A model generated the notes under the pieces. It was not told the origin of the DNA, made no database searches, and saw only the letters and a list, made by a program, of their open reading frames with translations. Positions 11,296-27,200 of a DNA stretch of 64,000 nt are shown here, in pieces. The position numbers were made by a program, and so were the translations under genes. The first letter of the stretch is position 1. Each line of letters opens with the position of its first letter. Source of the DNA: Hyaloraphidium curvatum (Eukaryota; Monoblepharomycota; Hyaloraphidiomycetes; Hyaloraphidiales; Hyaloraphidiaceae); the NCBI GenBank assembly GCA_025558095.1, contig JAIVFI010000015.1, forward strand, positions 372,001 to 436,000. The letters are read 5' to 3'.

Positions 11296-12767
11296 ATGGA
11301 CCAGCTACCGAACGGTGAGAGCATCTTTGTGCCCACTATGTCGGATCCTGGACGCTACATCCGCGATTCGGGCCGTATCGCAGAGCTTTTCGAGCTGGTG
11401 TCATCTGCGACCTCGGCCTCGGAGCTTCTGCCCAAGGTCATTCAGACGATGAAGGCCTGCGACGGCCTGGAACAGAATCCCATCCTGTTCGACTTCTACT
11501 GTCGGCAGGTCATGACGTCCCCCTTCGTGAAGGATCACATGGTCGACGCCGCGGTGTGGTTGCTCGGCGCCGTCACGGTCCCCGCGGATAGCTCCGATGA
11601 GGCGTACAATGCGATCCTGCTGGCTCTGCTGGAGACTTTTGTGACGGAGGACTCGAGCAGCATATGCTCGGAGCTTGTGGCTCGGGGATACCTTCCGACG
11701 CTGAAGGTCGGACGAACCGACCCTGGGCGGCTCGCGGGGAAGACTAAAGTCTGGCCGCCAGACCTACGTCATGATGCAGCATGGCAAATGGGCATCCCGA
11801 CCGGCCATTCGTTTGATGTACGACACGTGCAGGTTGAACCGTCTGTCCCGAGACGACCTGGGTGCGTCCGCTCCGGGCCGGCCCCGCGGTCTACTAATGA
11901 CCTCCACCAGCATTCGTGGACAAGCCGTTCTTGGAGTTTCTGTTTGACCTGGTGGAGCAGACCCGCTACATAAGCGAAGAATTGGAGGATTACAACTATT
12001 CCGTGATCCGATTACTGGTGTGACCTGCTTGGGGTACCGCGAGACTGTTCACTCATATGTTCCGCAGCTCGTCCTCAACGAGCAGTTCATACCCAAGACG
12101 GCGCCAACAGAGAACCCCGTCATCTCGCTGATCGTGGAGCGGATCAACTCCAGCAAGACGCTGAGCGAGAACGTCGTGTTCATGTTCAACCGGGCAGGTG
12201 AGTAGTATCACCTCACTCTGTCGCTCGCTCAACTCATTCCGCCGCACAAAAGAGGACAGTGCCGTCCAGATGCTCATCACCAAATTCCTCTACCTCATCT
12301 TCACCGTTTCGCCGACGAGGGAGTGGTTCTACACCAATGACCTCAACATAGTCCTGGACGTCATTCTGCGCGAGGTGACCGCGGTTGGAAGCGAGCAGTC
12401 CGCGGTAAGTCTGCGGACCGAACGTTGGGACCGAACGTTGCGCACGAGTTCTGACTGCCGCGTCTGCCAGCTCCAACAAGCGTACCTCCGCATCCTCTCC
12501 CCTCTCCTCCTAAACACCCAACTAGTGACTTCCGCCTCCTTCACCAAGCTGCCAGAAGTCAAGCGCCTCCTGGAGCAGCTTTGTGACTCGCCGGCGGGCT
12601 TGGTGGACCCGACCGTGAGGCGCCTGGCGGAGCGCACGGCCGGCGAGTGCGGACACCTCTGGAACGGCTCGCCGAAGCAGCCCGCTCCCTCGGCTCCGGC
12701 GGGCCACGCCCCACCTCCGCCGCGGCGTCCGGCACCACCGCCACCGGTTTCGATGCGATCTACGTAG
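11296..12767 (+). CDS. SPIN90/Ldb17-family Arp2/3 activator
   Basis: SPIN90 (NCKIPSD, Dip1, Ldb17) activates Arp2/3 without a pre-existing filament and so seeds linear actin filaments at endocytic sites. The protein starts with the ATG at 11296. Its first exon is helical, as in the armadillo-like SPIN90 leucine-rich domain. Later exons hold INSSKTLSENVVFMFNR, then LITKFLYLIFTVSPTREWFY, then TNDLNIVLDVILREVT, and then QAYLRILSPLLLNTQL. These are the most conserved blocks of the family. The C-terminus is proline-rich (HAPPPPRRPAPPPP), a typical SH3 or profilin ligand, as in Ldb17. Introns interrupt the chain near 11705-11910, 12020-12055, 12196-12255 and 12404-12470. The N-terminal SH3 domain of animal SPIN90 is absent, so the layout is fungal-like. 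It converges on GOLPH3 with 53 bp between stops. Confidence 0.75.
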
Positions 12768-12820
12768 CGATAATGATATGACCCAAGTCTCTTACAGAGC
12801 TAGTACAGACCACGAGACAT

Positions 12821-14046
12821 CTATCCCTTGCAGACCGGCGGCGTGCCAAGCTTCCACCGCAAAAAGTGCGCGTCCAGCACACCGAATTGAGCGGAGTTTA
12901 AATGATAGAGTCCATCTTGGTCTGTACGGTAGGCGGACTGGGTGAGCTCGGATACCCGGCGACCTGCCCGACGACCCACATAGACGTTCAGCACCCCAGC
13001 CATGATCTCCGTGACGCCCAGCTGCTTGCTGCGGTCCGTCCATTGGCTGTGCTCCTGCAGCATCTCGTCGACGCGCTGGAACGCGGCTTCCCGCTGCGCG
13101 TTGCTGATGTTTGCCAACGCGTTCTCGAGCACGTTTGCGGCGTACGCCGCGCACACCAGCGCGATGGTGCGCTTATCGGGGTTGGCGATGCGGCCCAGGA
13201 GGCAGTCCACTGTGCGCTGGATCAGGGTCTCCTTGACGGAGGGGTCCGCGACGGGGTGCGTGGCCATGTCGAAGATTACAAAGTTGCGCTTCTCGGTGCG
13301 CAGGACGCCCTTGTCCACGAGGCCTTTTGCGATGCGCTCGCGGACTTGCTTCAGCTGGTAGCCGATCTTCATGATGTTCCAAGTCTCGCCTGGTGGCCGG
13401 GCGAGGGGTCAGCCGAGGTTCTGGCGGAGAACGCGCGGCGCACCCACCGCTCAGCAGGTCAATCCAGTTGCCCACGCTCTGTTTTTCCAGCTTGATCAGC
13501 TTCAGCGCCTCGTCCAGCAGCACCTCGCCCGTGGGCGTCTCGTTGACGACCTCGACAGTGCGCTCCGCCAGCGGGCGCCGGCGCGAGTCCTTTGTGATCG
13601 CGATGCGGTTCCGTATCGACAGCTCCATGAGGATGCATCCGCGAAGCACGTAGGAGATGTTGTCGTTCCAGAAGGACAGGTAACCCTGACGAGGGACGCG
13701 GCAGGCGGGTGCGGCACGGGAGCGGGGGGCCGGCGCGGGGAGGGGGCGGGGCCGGCGGTCAGCGGAGCGGCCGCACCATCCCCGGGTGTGCGCCCACCTG
13801 CACGTCCTTGATTCCCAGCAGCAGCACCTCCTCGAGCAGGGTCAGCTTCGACTTCTCGCCGTCCTTTCCCTTGTCGTCCTCGTCGTCGAAGCGCTCCGAC
13901 GGGTCGACCGCCACGTTCCTGTCCCTGCGCGGCGGCGCGTCCGCGCCGTTCGAGCCGAGGTCCGCCGACGAGCCCGCGAGGCCGTCCGAGTCGCCGCCCG
14001 CGAAAGCGTTGCGCTTCCGCTGCGTGAGTCCCTGCGCGGACGCCAT
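12821..14046 (-). CDS. GOLPH3/Vps74 phosphoinositide-binding Golgi protein
   Basis: GOLPH3 binds PI4P on Golgi membranes and retains glycosyltransferases by linking them to COPI. Exon 1 begins at the ATG at 14046 with a charged, disordered leader and then [17 protein letters not shown], the family start. A 112-nt intron (13686-13797) follows. Exon 2 continues GYLSFWNDN, with the conserved Trp of the PI4P pocket, and [12 protein letters not shown]. Further on are [22 protein letters not shown], split by a second intron near 13385-13455, then [23 protein letters not shown] and the beta-hairpin region [19 protein letters not shown]. The C-terminal part ([27 protein letters not shown]) is family-like and then runs longer than in human GOLPH3. 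It diverges from the BRPF gene with 190 bp between start codons. Confidence 0.9.
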
Positions 14047-14236
14047 GGCGGGGCCGGGGCGGGGCGCGCCCGCGTCTGTGCCCTCTGCTGGAGGCCTCTG
14101 CTGGAGGGCCGCGGAGGGCGCGTGCGAGTCTGACTGGAGCAGCTGCGGCGCGACGACTGGCCTGGCTGACTGACCGGCGGGGTGGGTGTTAGCACTTGGG
14201 GGGTATGTAGGAAACTCCTAAGCACGAGCACGAGCG

Positions 14237-17200
14237 ATGGAGCAGCCCACGCCGGAGCGGCGGGGCCCCGGGCGGCCGCGCAAGAAGGGCGGCAGTCACA
14301 GGCCGTCTGCCGCTGCGGAGCCCGGGGAGCGGGAGCGCCCGGCCACGCCGCTGCCGCCTCCCAAGCCCCGCGAGGAGCGGCCGTACACCGACTATATTCC
14401 GGACCTCGACCCGCTCGCCCGCCTCGCCGTGCGCCGCAATGCGCCGCCCGCCGCACGCACCGCCCCTCCCGAGGCCGCGGGCCCGGCTGGAGCGGCCCCG
14501 GAAGGCACCTCGCGGCCGGCGACGGTTGGCGCACCGGAGCTTCGCACCGACGCGTCGGACGCTCCCGGGACGCGCCTCGCCGCCCCTCAGGCCGCATTGC
14601 ACGTCAATGGAGTCGGGGAGGGCGGCGAGGGACCCGGATCGGACGCGGCCAACCGCGACGGACCCGCGGACCGTGACTGGGGTCCCGAAACGCGCCCCAC
14701 TGAAACGGCAGCAGCGATCGAGGTCGTTGTCGCCCAGGATCCCGGAGAGCCGATGTCGGTGACCCCGCAGAAGCGCCGCCTGGTGGCCTGCTGGACCAGC
14801 GACGGCGTCTCGAGCGACGAGCAACCGCCCTCCGGCAAGCGGTCCCGCATGTCGTCGGAGCCGGCGCCCGAATCTTCCGTCCGCCACGAGGCGGCACCTG
14901 ATAGCCTCGCGCCACCCGAGACCATCGCGCGCCTGCACTCTGCCCCTCCCGACCTGCCCGGCCCACCCGCACCCGGAAGTCGGCCGGACATCTCGCGGCC
15001 CGTGCCGCTGGGGCCCTTTGGGCTCCCTTCGCTCGTCGACGCCGAGCTCTCGGCCAAGCTCGGATCGCTGCCCAAGGCCAAGTTCGTGAGGCTGCCCTTT
15101 GCGGTCGATCCGGCCCACGACCCGGAGGAGAACTACTACCGCCGACCCGAGGGACATTACGTGCGCTACGTCGGTTGGTATCTGCTCCGAGCCCTGGCAT
15201 GGACTTGCCTGACGCGGCTTCAGAACCCGCCGAGATGGATCTGTACGAGATGACCGAGTACGACATGGACGAGCAGGACCGGCACTGGCTTTCCATCTTG
15301 AACACCGAGCGCAAGGCGGACGGCGACCCGGACGTGCCCGAGGCGTTCTTCGAGGCTGTCATGGACAAGCTGGAGAAGGAGTGGTTCACTCTGGTGAGCA
15401 TGGCCGTGGCTGCCCCGTATGGACACCGGCTGATCCGTTCCACCAGATGAAGGAGATTCCGAAGCGGCGAGAGGACGTGCCCTATCCGGAGGACATTGTC
15501 TGCAACATCTGCAACGACGGCGAGGCCGAGAACCTGAACGCGATCGTGTTCTGCGACGGCTGCAACCTCGCGGTGCACCAAGGTTTGACTGCGTCGGCGG
15601 CGCCCTGGCCGTTTGCTAACGCCCGGCACCAGACTGCTACGGCATACCGTACATCCCCGAAGGCCCTTGGCTCTGCCGCAAATGCATGCTCTCCCCCGAG
15701 GCGCCCGTGAGCTGCATCTTTTGCCCCAACGAGGGCGGCGCTTTCAAGCAGACGACGACCAATCGGTGGGCACATCTTCTGTGCGCCATGTGGATCCCGG
15801 AGGTCGGGATCAGCAATCCGGTGTACATGGAGCCGATCGACCAGATCGGCAAGGTGCCCAAGAGCCGCTGGAAGCTGGTGGGGCACGCCGTTTGCCGGCC
15901 TGACAAGCTCGCTGGCTAACGACGCGCCGCTCCAGTACTGCTACCTGTGCCGTACGCAGCGTGGCGCGTGCATCCAATGCTCCCACATCAACTGCTACCA
16001 AGCGTTCCACGTCACTTGCGCCCGGAAAGCCGGGCTGTACATGATGCGGGACGCCGAGGATGGAACGGAGCAGTTCTGCGACAAGCACGGTCCGGTGTGT
16101 TTGGCCGTCGGCGACCTGTGCTGCCGCAGCTAACGCCCTCGGAAAACGCCTCCAGAAGGATCACGTCATCGACCCCGTCGCGCTCGAGATCGCCAAAGCA
16201 CCTGGCGAAGCGTCGCGGCGCAAGAAGATGGGCAAGGCCGCCCTCAAGCGGTACAACACGCAAATGGAGTCGCAGCCTGCCGGGGACGAAGCCTTTGGCG
16301 GCGATCAGTCTGACGGGGACTCGGACGAATGGCACGATGATGGCGAGTCGCGCCGTGCCTCCGGCAAGTCCTCCAAGCGCCCCGCAAGGGCGAGCAAGGC
16401 ACGGTCCAACAAGGCGGCGCAGGCCCACCAGAAGAGCTACTCGGCGAGCTCCATTGTGGCTCCGCAGTGGGTCATCTCCAGCGTCCTGCTGGCCCTGCAG
16501 CGGGATCCCGTGAGGAAGAAGTCGCAGGTGGTGCAGCGCATCGCGCGGTACTGGTCGCTCAAGCGGGCGAGCCGGCGCGGTGCCCCGCTCCTGAAGCGGC
16601 TCCACCTAGAGGTAGGCGGTCCCCATGCTGCCGTTCCGGAAAGCGACTTACCGCTCCTCCGCCAGCCCTGGACGGCATCGTCTTCAATGTCCAAGGAGGA
16701 CGCGGAGGCGCGTGCACGCAAGCTCGAGGTCTGCTCGTCCTGGGCGCGAGGCGCAGCATGTCAGCTGACCGACTCGTTTACCTAGGTCCTCCTTGCGATC
16801 CGGCGCGACCTCGAAAAGGTCCGCATGCTCGTCGAGCTCGTGCACAAGCGGGAAAAGGCCAAGCTCCGCGAGATGCTCGTGCAGAAAGAGTGCGTCGAGT
16901 TCGTGTCGGAGCCGGTGACGTACGTCCTCAGGTCGACCCTCGAGGAGGTCAAAAAGTTGGTTGCTGCGGTGTCCTGGCACCGCATACCGTTGATTCGCCC
17001 CTGTCCCACCTTAGGCTGGACAATCAAGAATACTTCTGGGAACCGATCTCTGCCGCCGAAGTCCCGGACTACTTCGAGGTCGTCAAGGACCCCATGGACT
17101 TTGCCACGATGGGCACCAAGGTGGAGGGGTACAAGTATGGTTCGGTCGCCGAGATGAAGGTCAGTGCGCGGATACAGCATCCGTGATCGACCGAGCTGAG

Positions 17201-18239
17201 TGGCTGGTGATCTTAGAGCGACCTGGACCTCATCTGCGCCAACGCTATGCTCTACAACACAAAGGATACCCCGTACTTTAAGGCGGCGCAGAAGCTGCAG
17301 CAGCGTGCAGCCCCCTTGTTTGAAGAGGCGGAAGCCAAGCTCCGTTCGCTTGGCTTTGACGAGGATCTCGGAGTCATACCCATGGAGCTACCCGAATCGG
17401 TCTTTGAGCTCGTGCTGCCACCCCCGCCCAAGCCTCCGACGCCTCCGCCGGAATTTGCTTCCTCGGAACCTCCCGAGACCCAGGACGACGGCGACAGCAC
17501 CGCCCCTGACGTCCCTGATGGTGATTCGAACGCTTCGGTTGTTCTGGAGACAGAGAGCGCCGGCAGAAGTATGAAGCGGCGGACGGTCGACGGTGAGGCT
17601 GCGGCTGCGGAGCGGCGGTCCAGCAGGAGCCGCCGGCCCCCGGAAACAGAGGACAGACGCGGCTCCGCACCGCCATTGGGAGGCTCCGGCGATGCACCGC
17701 TGCCGGCACGGGTTGCCGACCTGCGCAAACAGCGCAAGTCCGAGGGCTCGCGGCGTTCGGAAGGATCGCGGGATGCTGGGAAAGAGCCGAAATCCGCGCC
17801 GGCTGGTCGCGATCGCGGTCGAAAAACGGCCGCCGCAGTGGCCCAGGATGGCCAGACTGGCGTGTTCAGCATCAAGGCTGAGCAAAGCGACTCGACCAAA
17901 GCTCAGAAGACGTCCCCGGGGAAGGCAACACCGGCGACGGCGCCGCCGAGGGAGCGGTCGCACGCGAAGAAGCCCGCGCCGGCTGCGAACGAGCGCACCT
18001 CATCCGCAGCCGACCTCGACCCCACGGAAAGGGTCTCGAATGCGGTTGCAGCGATCATGTCGGCGCGCGATCGCGACGGGCGCAAGGCGGGGGCGCTGTC
18101 GACAGAGGCGTCGGAGGAGGGACGGCGGAAGCGGTTGACGATGAAGGAGGTGTTCGGCGTCGCTCTTCCGGTTGCCGCCTGGAAAGACGTCGTGGATTTG
18201 GAGTCGGCAAAGGCGCTGCAGCCGTTCTTGCCGGCATAG
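14237..18239 (+). CDS. BRPF/NTO1-type scaffold: EPL1, PHD, extended PHD and bromodomain
   Basis: This protein links a MYST acetyltransferase to chromatin, as NTO1 does in NuA3 and BRPF1-3 do with MOZ/HBO1. Domains in order: an AT-hook (GRPRKKGG) near residue 12; a long Pro/Ala-rich region; an enhancer-of-polycomb-like segment ([15 protein letters not shown], then [12 protein letters not shown] after an intron at about 15170-15234); a PHD finger ([21 protein letters not shown] with HQDCYG across an intron at 15579-15633); a Cys2HisCys5His extended PHD ([13 protein letters not shown] through [19 protein letters not shown] to CARKAGLYM); and a bromodomain ([36 protein letters not shown]). It ends with a long Ser/Pro/Glu-rich tail. 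No PWWP domain is seen at the C-terminus, unlike animal BRPFs and like fungal Nto1. About ten introns are evident. Confidence 0.9.
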
Positions 18240-18345
18240 CGAAATAGATCCTACTGGCAAGGTATACGAACGTTTACGCAGGGGATCACACCCAAATAAA
18301 CCCACAGACCCCTCCCCTCACGTCTGGTGGGAAGATAGGTCCACG

Positions 18346-21053
<2,708 letters not shown>

Positions 21054-21163
21054 CCATGTTTCAGAGTTACACGATAGATACCTGCGTTCTCTACTTCAGC
21101 CACTGCCCTGGCCCCCGGCCTTTGTCTTTGCGCGCAGCTCCGCCAGCCGCTATCGGGGAAACG

Positions 21164-24100
21164 TTAGGCTCCTAGCCACAACATGAATTCCACGGTACTT
21201 GCCTGTTGTCTTTCATCCTTCTTCCGATCCCTGTCCGAAGCTCGGGGGGCCGTGCTGGATGCCTTCACGGATTGCATCCAGGAGTCTGCCCAGTCATCCA
21301 GGGGCTTCACAGAGCTGGGAGACGTCTTCGATCCCTCGAGCGAGCTGACAGAGGACTGCTTCACAGGAGTGGGGGCCAGCGGCGGAGGCAAAACAGGTTT
21401 CGGCGGTGCGGGTGCAGCCGGCGCCGAGGGCACAGATGGCACTGTGGGGACCATGGGAGCCGGCAACGAAGGTTTTGCAGGCGTCGGGTTCAGCGGCGCA
21501 AAGTCGGCGAATCCTGCGCCCGTCTGTCCGAAGGCACTTTGGGCGTTGGATTGGGATGCTGACACGCCGAGTTGCGGCGTTTCCGCAGATAGCCGCGAAG
21601 CGCCCGACGGAGCCGGCAAGACAGGGACACTCTGGTGCCCCAACGCCGGCGAAGCGCCCGAGGGTTCCGCAAAGTTGGCCCAATTGTCGTCCGAGGGCCT
21701 TCCAGGCTCCTCTGTTGCGCCCCAATCGCCCCACAGGTCCGTAGATGCCTCCGGTAACGATACGAGAGGCTTCATTGCAAGAGAAAGGGACGTCGGCGGC
21801 GGGCTACTCGGCGGTTGCCGGCGAGGCTCAAGCGGGACGGAGCTGGGCCCATTGGCCGCTTTGGGAGTAGGAGACGTCGAGGGGGTTTGTGGGGAGGAAG
21901 CCGAAGAGTTCGGTTTGGCGGCAGGCGTTGCAGCGGCGGTGGATGTGCCGATAATGGCGCTGGATGCTTTGTCGATGACGGTGCTGGCCAGCTTAGAAGG
22001 GACGGAGTTCCAAAACCGAACGAGCGCACAGACCGCAGAGTTGGACTCACGGAGTAAGACATGCCCGCGACTGCGGAACCTGCCCAGCCCATCCAATCCG
22101 AGCTGCTCGCCGGGGCTCCACTAGATGAAATGGCGCTTGCGTTCTGCGGGGGCGCCTGGGGCTCAGGAATCGCCGATGCTACCTTCTCCAGTTTGCGCAA
22201 GCAAATCTCAAGAGCTTTGAAGGCCTGGTTGCGGACATCCGGCACAGGATCCAGCAACAATGGCGAGATCGCCGGAATAGCCTTCTGGGCCAGTTCCACC
22301 GCTTCATGATAGTCGATTGTTGCCCCGAGCGACAACAGGCCGGCATGGCGACTCGGTGGAAACGGATCGCGAAGGCTACGAACAAAAGCGGGAATGAGAA
22401 CCTTGGAACGGGTCTGCAAGGAGCGACATTAGATGGTGAGTGCTTCAGCTACCACTCGCTCCGCGGAACGTACAGTTTCGGACAGGTGCTTGCTGATCTT
22501 GCCCAGGAGAATGGTGGTGTTGGTTCTGATGCCGGGTTCCTCGTCCACCTGCAGCTTCGCAAGATACCGGAGGAGATCGTTGTTGGCGATCCTTTCGTTT
22601 AGCTTGGGGACTATGATGAGCATGGACTTGAGCGTGTACTCGCGCATGACACCCTGGTTGGCAAAGCATGGCCTGTCAGTCACAGGCGCCCCTTCAATTC
22701 CAGAATAGACAGCGCTCACGCTCGTGTCGTTGAACCCTTTGACAATCTCCGGGAATATCTTCTCGTTGACGAGACGGTTGTTCGCGCCCTCGAAGCGGTC
22801 GGCAAAGCGCTCCAGGTTTTCCAGGAGCGCCACACGCATTTGTCGCTCCGGAGAGGAGAACATCTTGACCATCGCCCCGAGCACTATCCGCTCGTAGTCC
22901 TCCTTCGAGAGTGATTCGCCGAGCTTCAAAATCGGCGCAATCATTTTCGCCCCTCCAGCGCCAAACTCGAGGGCGTTCACAAGTTCGGGCAGCACTTTGT
23001 GCTTGGCAAATGCCTCCGGGAAACGGTCAATCTTGCTGACGAGTTGCGTGACGAAACGCTCCTTCTCGGACTGCTCCTTCAGGTTAATCTGCTCCAAGAA
23101 GTTCGCAACCTGAATAAAGTCCGTGTCGAAAAAGCTCCCAGGGCGTGTGCCAACGTCCAAAAGACCGGCCGGGTTCAGTCGAGACGCGGGGTTCGGATCC
23201 AAGAGGGCCCGGTAAACCCCGAAAAGAGGCTGAGGAATATGCTCGCGAGACTGCCCCAGCTGCTCAGGCCGGCTAAATGGCCCGTTGAATACCTCGTACA
23301 GCAAGCAGCCGTAGCACCACGAGTCAAACGTAGAGGGTGGTTGACTGGAGAGAAGTCAACGGTGAGAACGCGCCAAGGAAAGCCGCATCCAAAGACCCAC
23401 TTTCTCACGATGCCATACGACGCTTTCCGCACTTCCGGCGGCGCGTATCTTTGGGAGTCGGGCAACTGGCCACCATAGAGCGGAAGCATTGCGGAGTCTT
23501 CCTTGAGGGATCCAGCCAGCTCCAGTCCTCCCAGCTTCCACTCCCCGGCTTTGGTTGTAAAGATGGACGAGATCCTCAGATTGCCGTGCACGAGCGAGCT
23601 GTCCATGTTCAGAAACTTGAATAGGACCTGAAATGGCGCGTTCAGCGTCGAAGGGACATGCCTCCGGCCCAAGAACAGACCGCCATCTTGTAAAAACCCC
23701 ATTGCAGCAGACTATCGTTGCGCGAGCCTTCCTTAAGTTGGTTTGCGAGTGGTTCCACCCTTTCCGTCACGACGACAATCTTCTCCTCGGTCTGGCACCG
23801 CGAACCCGGTCAAACGCGGTCCCGCACGCGGCTGGCTCAACCACGGTATCCACCTCCTGGCTGTCGAGGTAATGGAGAATGCTCGGGTGCCGAATGGTCT
23901 TGAATCGCTTCAGCGCGTTCCGCGCAAACGGGAGCTTGTCCTTCTGCTTCACACAATCGAACACAAAGACCGAAACCGGGGAACCGTCCTCCTGCGATGC
24001 TCCGTCTGTACGTGCTCCTCGCGTCGGGCACTGCCTGACCCACTCTCTTGGTTCCGACGTGGAGGGACCATATACTCGTCCAGTCGAGACCGTCGACGCG

Positions 24101-24178
24101 GTCCCCGGTCGTGTAGGGGAACGACGGCGCCGACGCGGCCGTCACGACCCTCGAGGCGAGGGACTTGACAAAATCCAT
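21164..24178 (-). CDS. SCYL1-type pseudokinase with HEAT repeats
   Basis: SCY1-like 1 proteins are catalytically dead kinases that act in COPI-dependent Golgi-to-ER transport and in nuclear tRNA export. The protein begins MDFVKSLASRVVTAASAP and has a degenerate kinase domain (VSVFVFDCVKQKDKLPFARN, KRFKTIRHPSILHYLDSQE). The VAIK lysine and the HRD and DFG motifs are not seen; the catalytic-loop position reads SSLVHGNLRISSIF and the next block EWKLGGLELAG. The HEAT region follows (FLEQINLKEQSEKERFVTQL, ILKLGESLSKEDYE, RFADRFEGANNRLVNEKIFP). The C-terminal third is Ala/Pro/Ser-rich and low in complexity, ending with a charged KKDERQQ stretch. Introns are spread through the gene. It lies 89 bp downstream of the CSB gene on the same strand. 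Confidence 0.85.
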
Positions 24179-24267
24179 GCTCGCTCGGCGTGGACTACGC
24201 CGCGAGGCACTGCCCGAAAGTCACCTTGGTCAACCAAATGAACTCATCAAACACCCATCAGCCCGTG

Positions 24268-27200
24268 CTACAGTTCGTCCTCGTTTAACACCCACATCCC
24301 CCCCTCCTTCTTCGCAATGCCCTTGAGGAGCGTGCGAAAGAGCGCGATGTCCTGGCCGGAGATCGCGGCCTGGAACTGCGCGACAATCTCGCTCGAAGAA
24401 GCCCGACCGCCCTTGTCCCTGAGAAAGTCCGCCACCTTGCCCGCCAGTTCCACCGCCGGAACTTCCTCAGCGGCCATTCCTACGCCCGTCTCCCCGCTCT
24501 TCTCCATCTCGGCCGTCCGCCGGAGGTTCGCCAGGAGCGCCGAAGAGGACGGTGCCTGGGTTGCCGGCGGTGCGGCAGACCCCGGGTCCGCGTTGCCCGG
24601 GCGCACCACGAGCCCTCCCGTCTGCGACTTCTTCCCGAAGCGCGGCAGGCTTCCCGGCGCACCCGCCGACCCCGATCGTCCCGTCCACGTGGGCGTGTCA
24701 ACCGCGTGACCCCGGTTCCTGCGTGATTTCTTCAACGCCGCGATCGCCCTGTTGGCGATCCTCGCAGCCTCCTTGTCCACGATCGAAACCTCGGGATTGT
24801 CCGCGTCCATGATCGCATCGTGCTTCAGGGCGCTGTGTACGCCGTTTTTCCGCTGGAACAGGCTCTCGAGGATCTGCCGATCATCGTCCTCCGCAAATGT
24901 CGAGCGGCCCCGAGGCGCGTCAGCAACAGAATCGTCGTTGTCATCTTCAGCGGCGCCGTCCGGCTGGTACGGCCGGACGCTTGCCACATTTTCGATATCG
25001 AGTCGCTCCCTGCTATTCGTCAACGGCGCTGCTAGGGAGCGGGTAGCGACCTTACCCACCTCCGCGAACGCTTCTTGCCCAGTTTGACCTCCACATCCAT
25101 GTCCATGTCCGCAAAGATGCCGCCCGTCTCCGTCTGGCCCTTGGTTTCGGGAGCCAGGGTGAAGAGATCGTGCAGATCGTTGGACTTGAAGAAGCGCCGC
25201 TGCTTGGGGTCCTTGAGGATCTTGTTGGTGAGGAACTGCTTGAAGATCTGGCGGTGGTATATCTTCTCCTCGATCGTCCCGGCCATCATGAGGCGGTAGA
25301 TGGACACTTCCTTCTTCTGCCCGATGCGCCACGCCCGCTCCCTCGCTTGGATGTCGGTCGACGGGTTCTGATTGCGTGCGTCAGCTAACGAAAGCGGTGT
25401 CGCCACGCTGCACACGCACCCAATCGGGGTCGTAGATAATGACGCGGTCGGCCGACTGCAAGTTGATACCCAACCCGCCGACTTTCGTCGTGAGCAGGAA
25501 CACGAAGATGTCGGAGTTTGTGTTGAACTGGTCCACCAGCATGTTCCTCTGCCCTATCGCGGTGCCGCCGTCCATGCGAAGGTACCGGTACTCTGCAAAT
25601 CGCGGTCAAACACGTCGAAGGTCCGGCGCGCGAGGCACCCACTCTGCGAGGAGATGAACAGCTCAATGATGTCGCACATCTGGCGGGTCTGGCAAAAGAG
25701 CAGCACCCGGTGGCCTGTGGCAAACCACGTCTCCAACAGCGCCTTGACGACCAGCATCTTGCCCGATCGCCGTGCGTCTCCGTACTCGGGTATCTGGGGG
25801 CTTGCTGCTCAGCCAAGCACATCCGCGAGCGAGCCGCTGGCCCACCTCGGCCCGCCGTTTCAGGTCAACGAGGTCCGGGTGGTTGCAGATCTTGCGGAGA
25901 TGGTCTATGCCGGACAACACGTGCCGTTTCCCGCTCAGGATCGCACGGACCTCGCTCGACTTGAGGTACTTTTCGTACGACGCGCGCTGCGACGGGGTCA
26001 GGGAGCAAAACAAGACCTGGGGATGGTGCGTTGGCCGCGTGCCCTAGTGGCTTAGAATGCACGCACCTGCTCCGTCTTCTTGGGCAGCTGTGACGCCACG
26101 TTGACCTTCAGCCGCCGCAAGAGGTACGGCGTGATCAGATCGCGCAGCACGGTTGCGCACTTGTACGCGGCTTGGACCTGGATGTTGGTCGCGTTGGCGT
26201 AACCTCCGAGACGGATCGGGATCGCAAACTCGTTCTGAAAGACCGGCAGCGTCTAGAGACCATTGTCAGCCAAACGAGCGGCGGCTCTTCCGATCCGGAG
26301 CTTACCCCGAGCCGACCGGGGAAGACAAAGTCCATCAAGGACCACCTGGACACAACCGTCAGGTCCAGCATACCTGAGAGTCCACGACAACCTACAGCTC
26401 AACGAGGTTGTTCTGGATCGGAGTCCCCGTCATCAGGATCCTATGGTTGCACTTGACCCAAATGTTATCCATCGAGGAAGATGGTACCGGAGTCACGACC
26501 TACGAGCAGCTGCTTGCACGTCAGGGTGATCTCCGCGTCCGGATTCCGAATCTTGTGGCCCTCGTCGAGGATCACGTAGCCCCACTGCCGCTTGAGGAGC
26601 AGGTGGCGGTACTGCTTCACGCTCTCGTACGTCGTCACCAGGACGTGGCCCTTGCCAAAGACGGTGTTCACGATGCTCTTTGCCCCGTCGTTGGTTACCC
26701 GCATCACCGGCACGTTGCCTCCCTCGCTGTCGCTCCCGTACGTCGTCGTGGTCCGCGATTTGGACATGCCGCTCCCGGAAGAGTGCAGGATGACGACGCG
26801 GAAGGGCGGCCACCAGCGGTGGAACTCCTGCGTCCACTGCTTCATGACCGTCGCCGGGCACACCACCAGCACCGGGCCTTTAATCAGTCCCGAGTTGCTC
26901 AGGCCGGCGAGGAAGGCGATGATTTGCTGTCGAGGGTGTCAGTTCGCCTACAAGCCCAGGGTCTCGCCCGCGAGCCCCGAGCTCACCACCGTCTTGCCCA
27001 GACCCATCTCGTCCCCGATGATGCCGCCGACGTCCTGGTCGTGCAGCTCCCAGAGCCACTTGACCCCCGTCCTCTGGTACTCGAACAGCTCGTTCCAGAT
27101 CTCGCCCGGGCATCGGTAGCCCCTGTCGAACTGCGCGTCCTCGGCAAACGGCGACGGCAGCGTCATCTCCCCAACGGGGTCGTCGTCATCGGGCAGGCTC

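Noticed and set aside
14604-15629. Long minus-strand ORF opposite the BRPF gene
   Set aside because: Arg/Pro/Gly-rich shadow of a GC-rich coding region; the plus strand carries clear domains.
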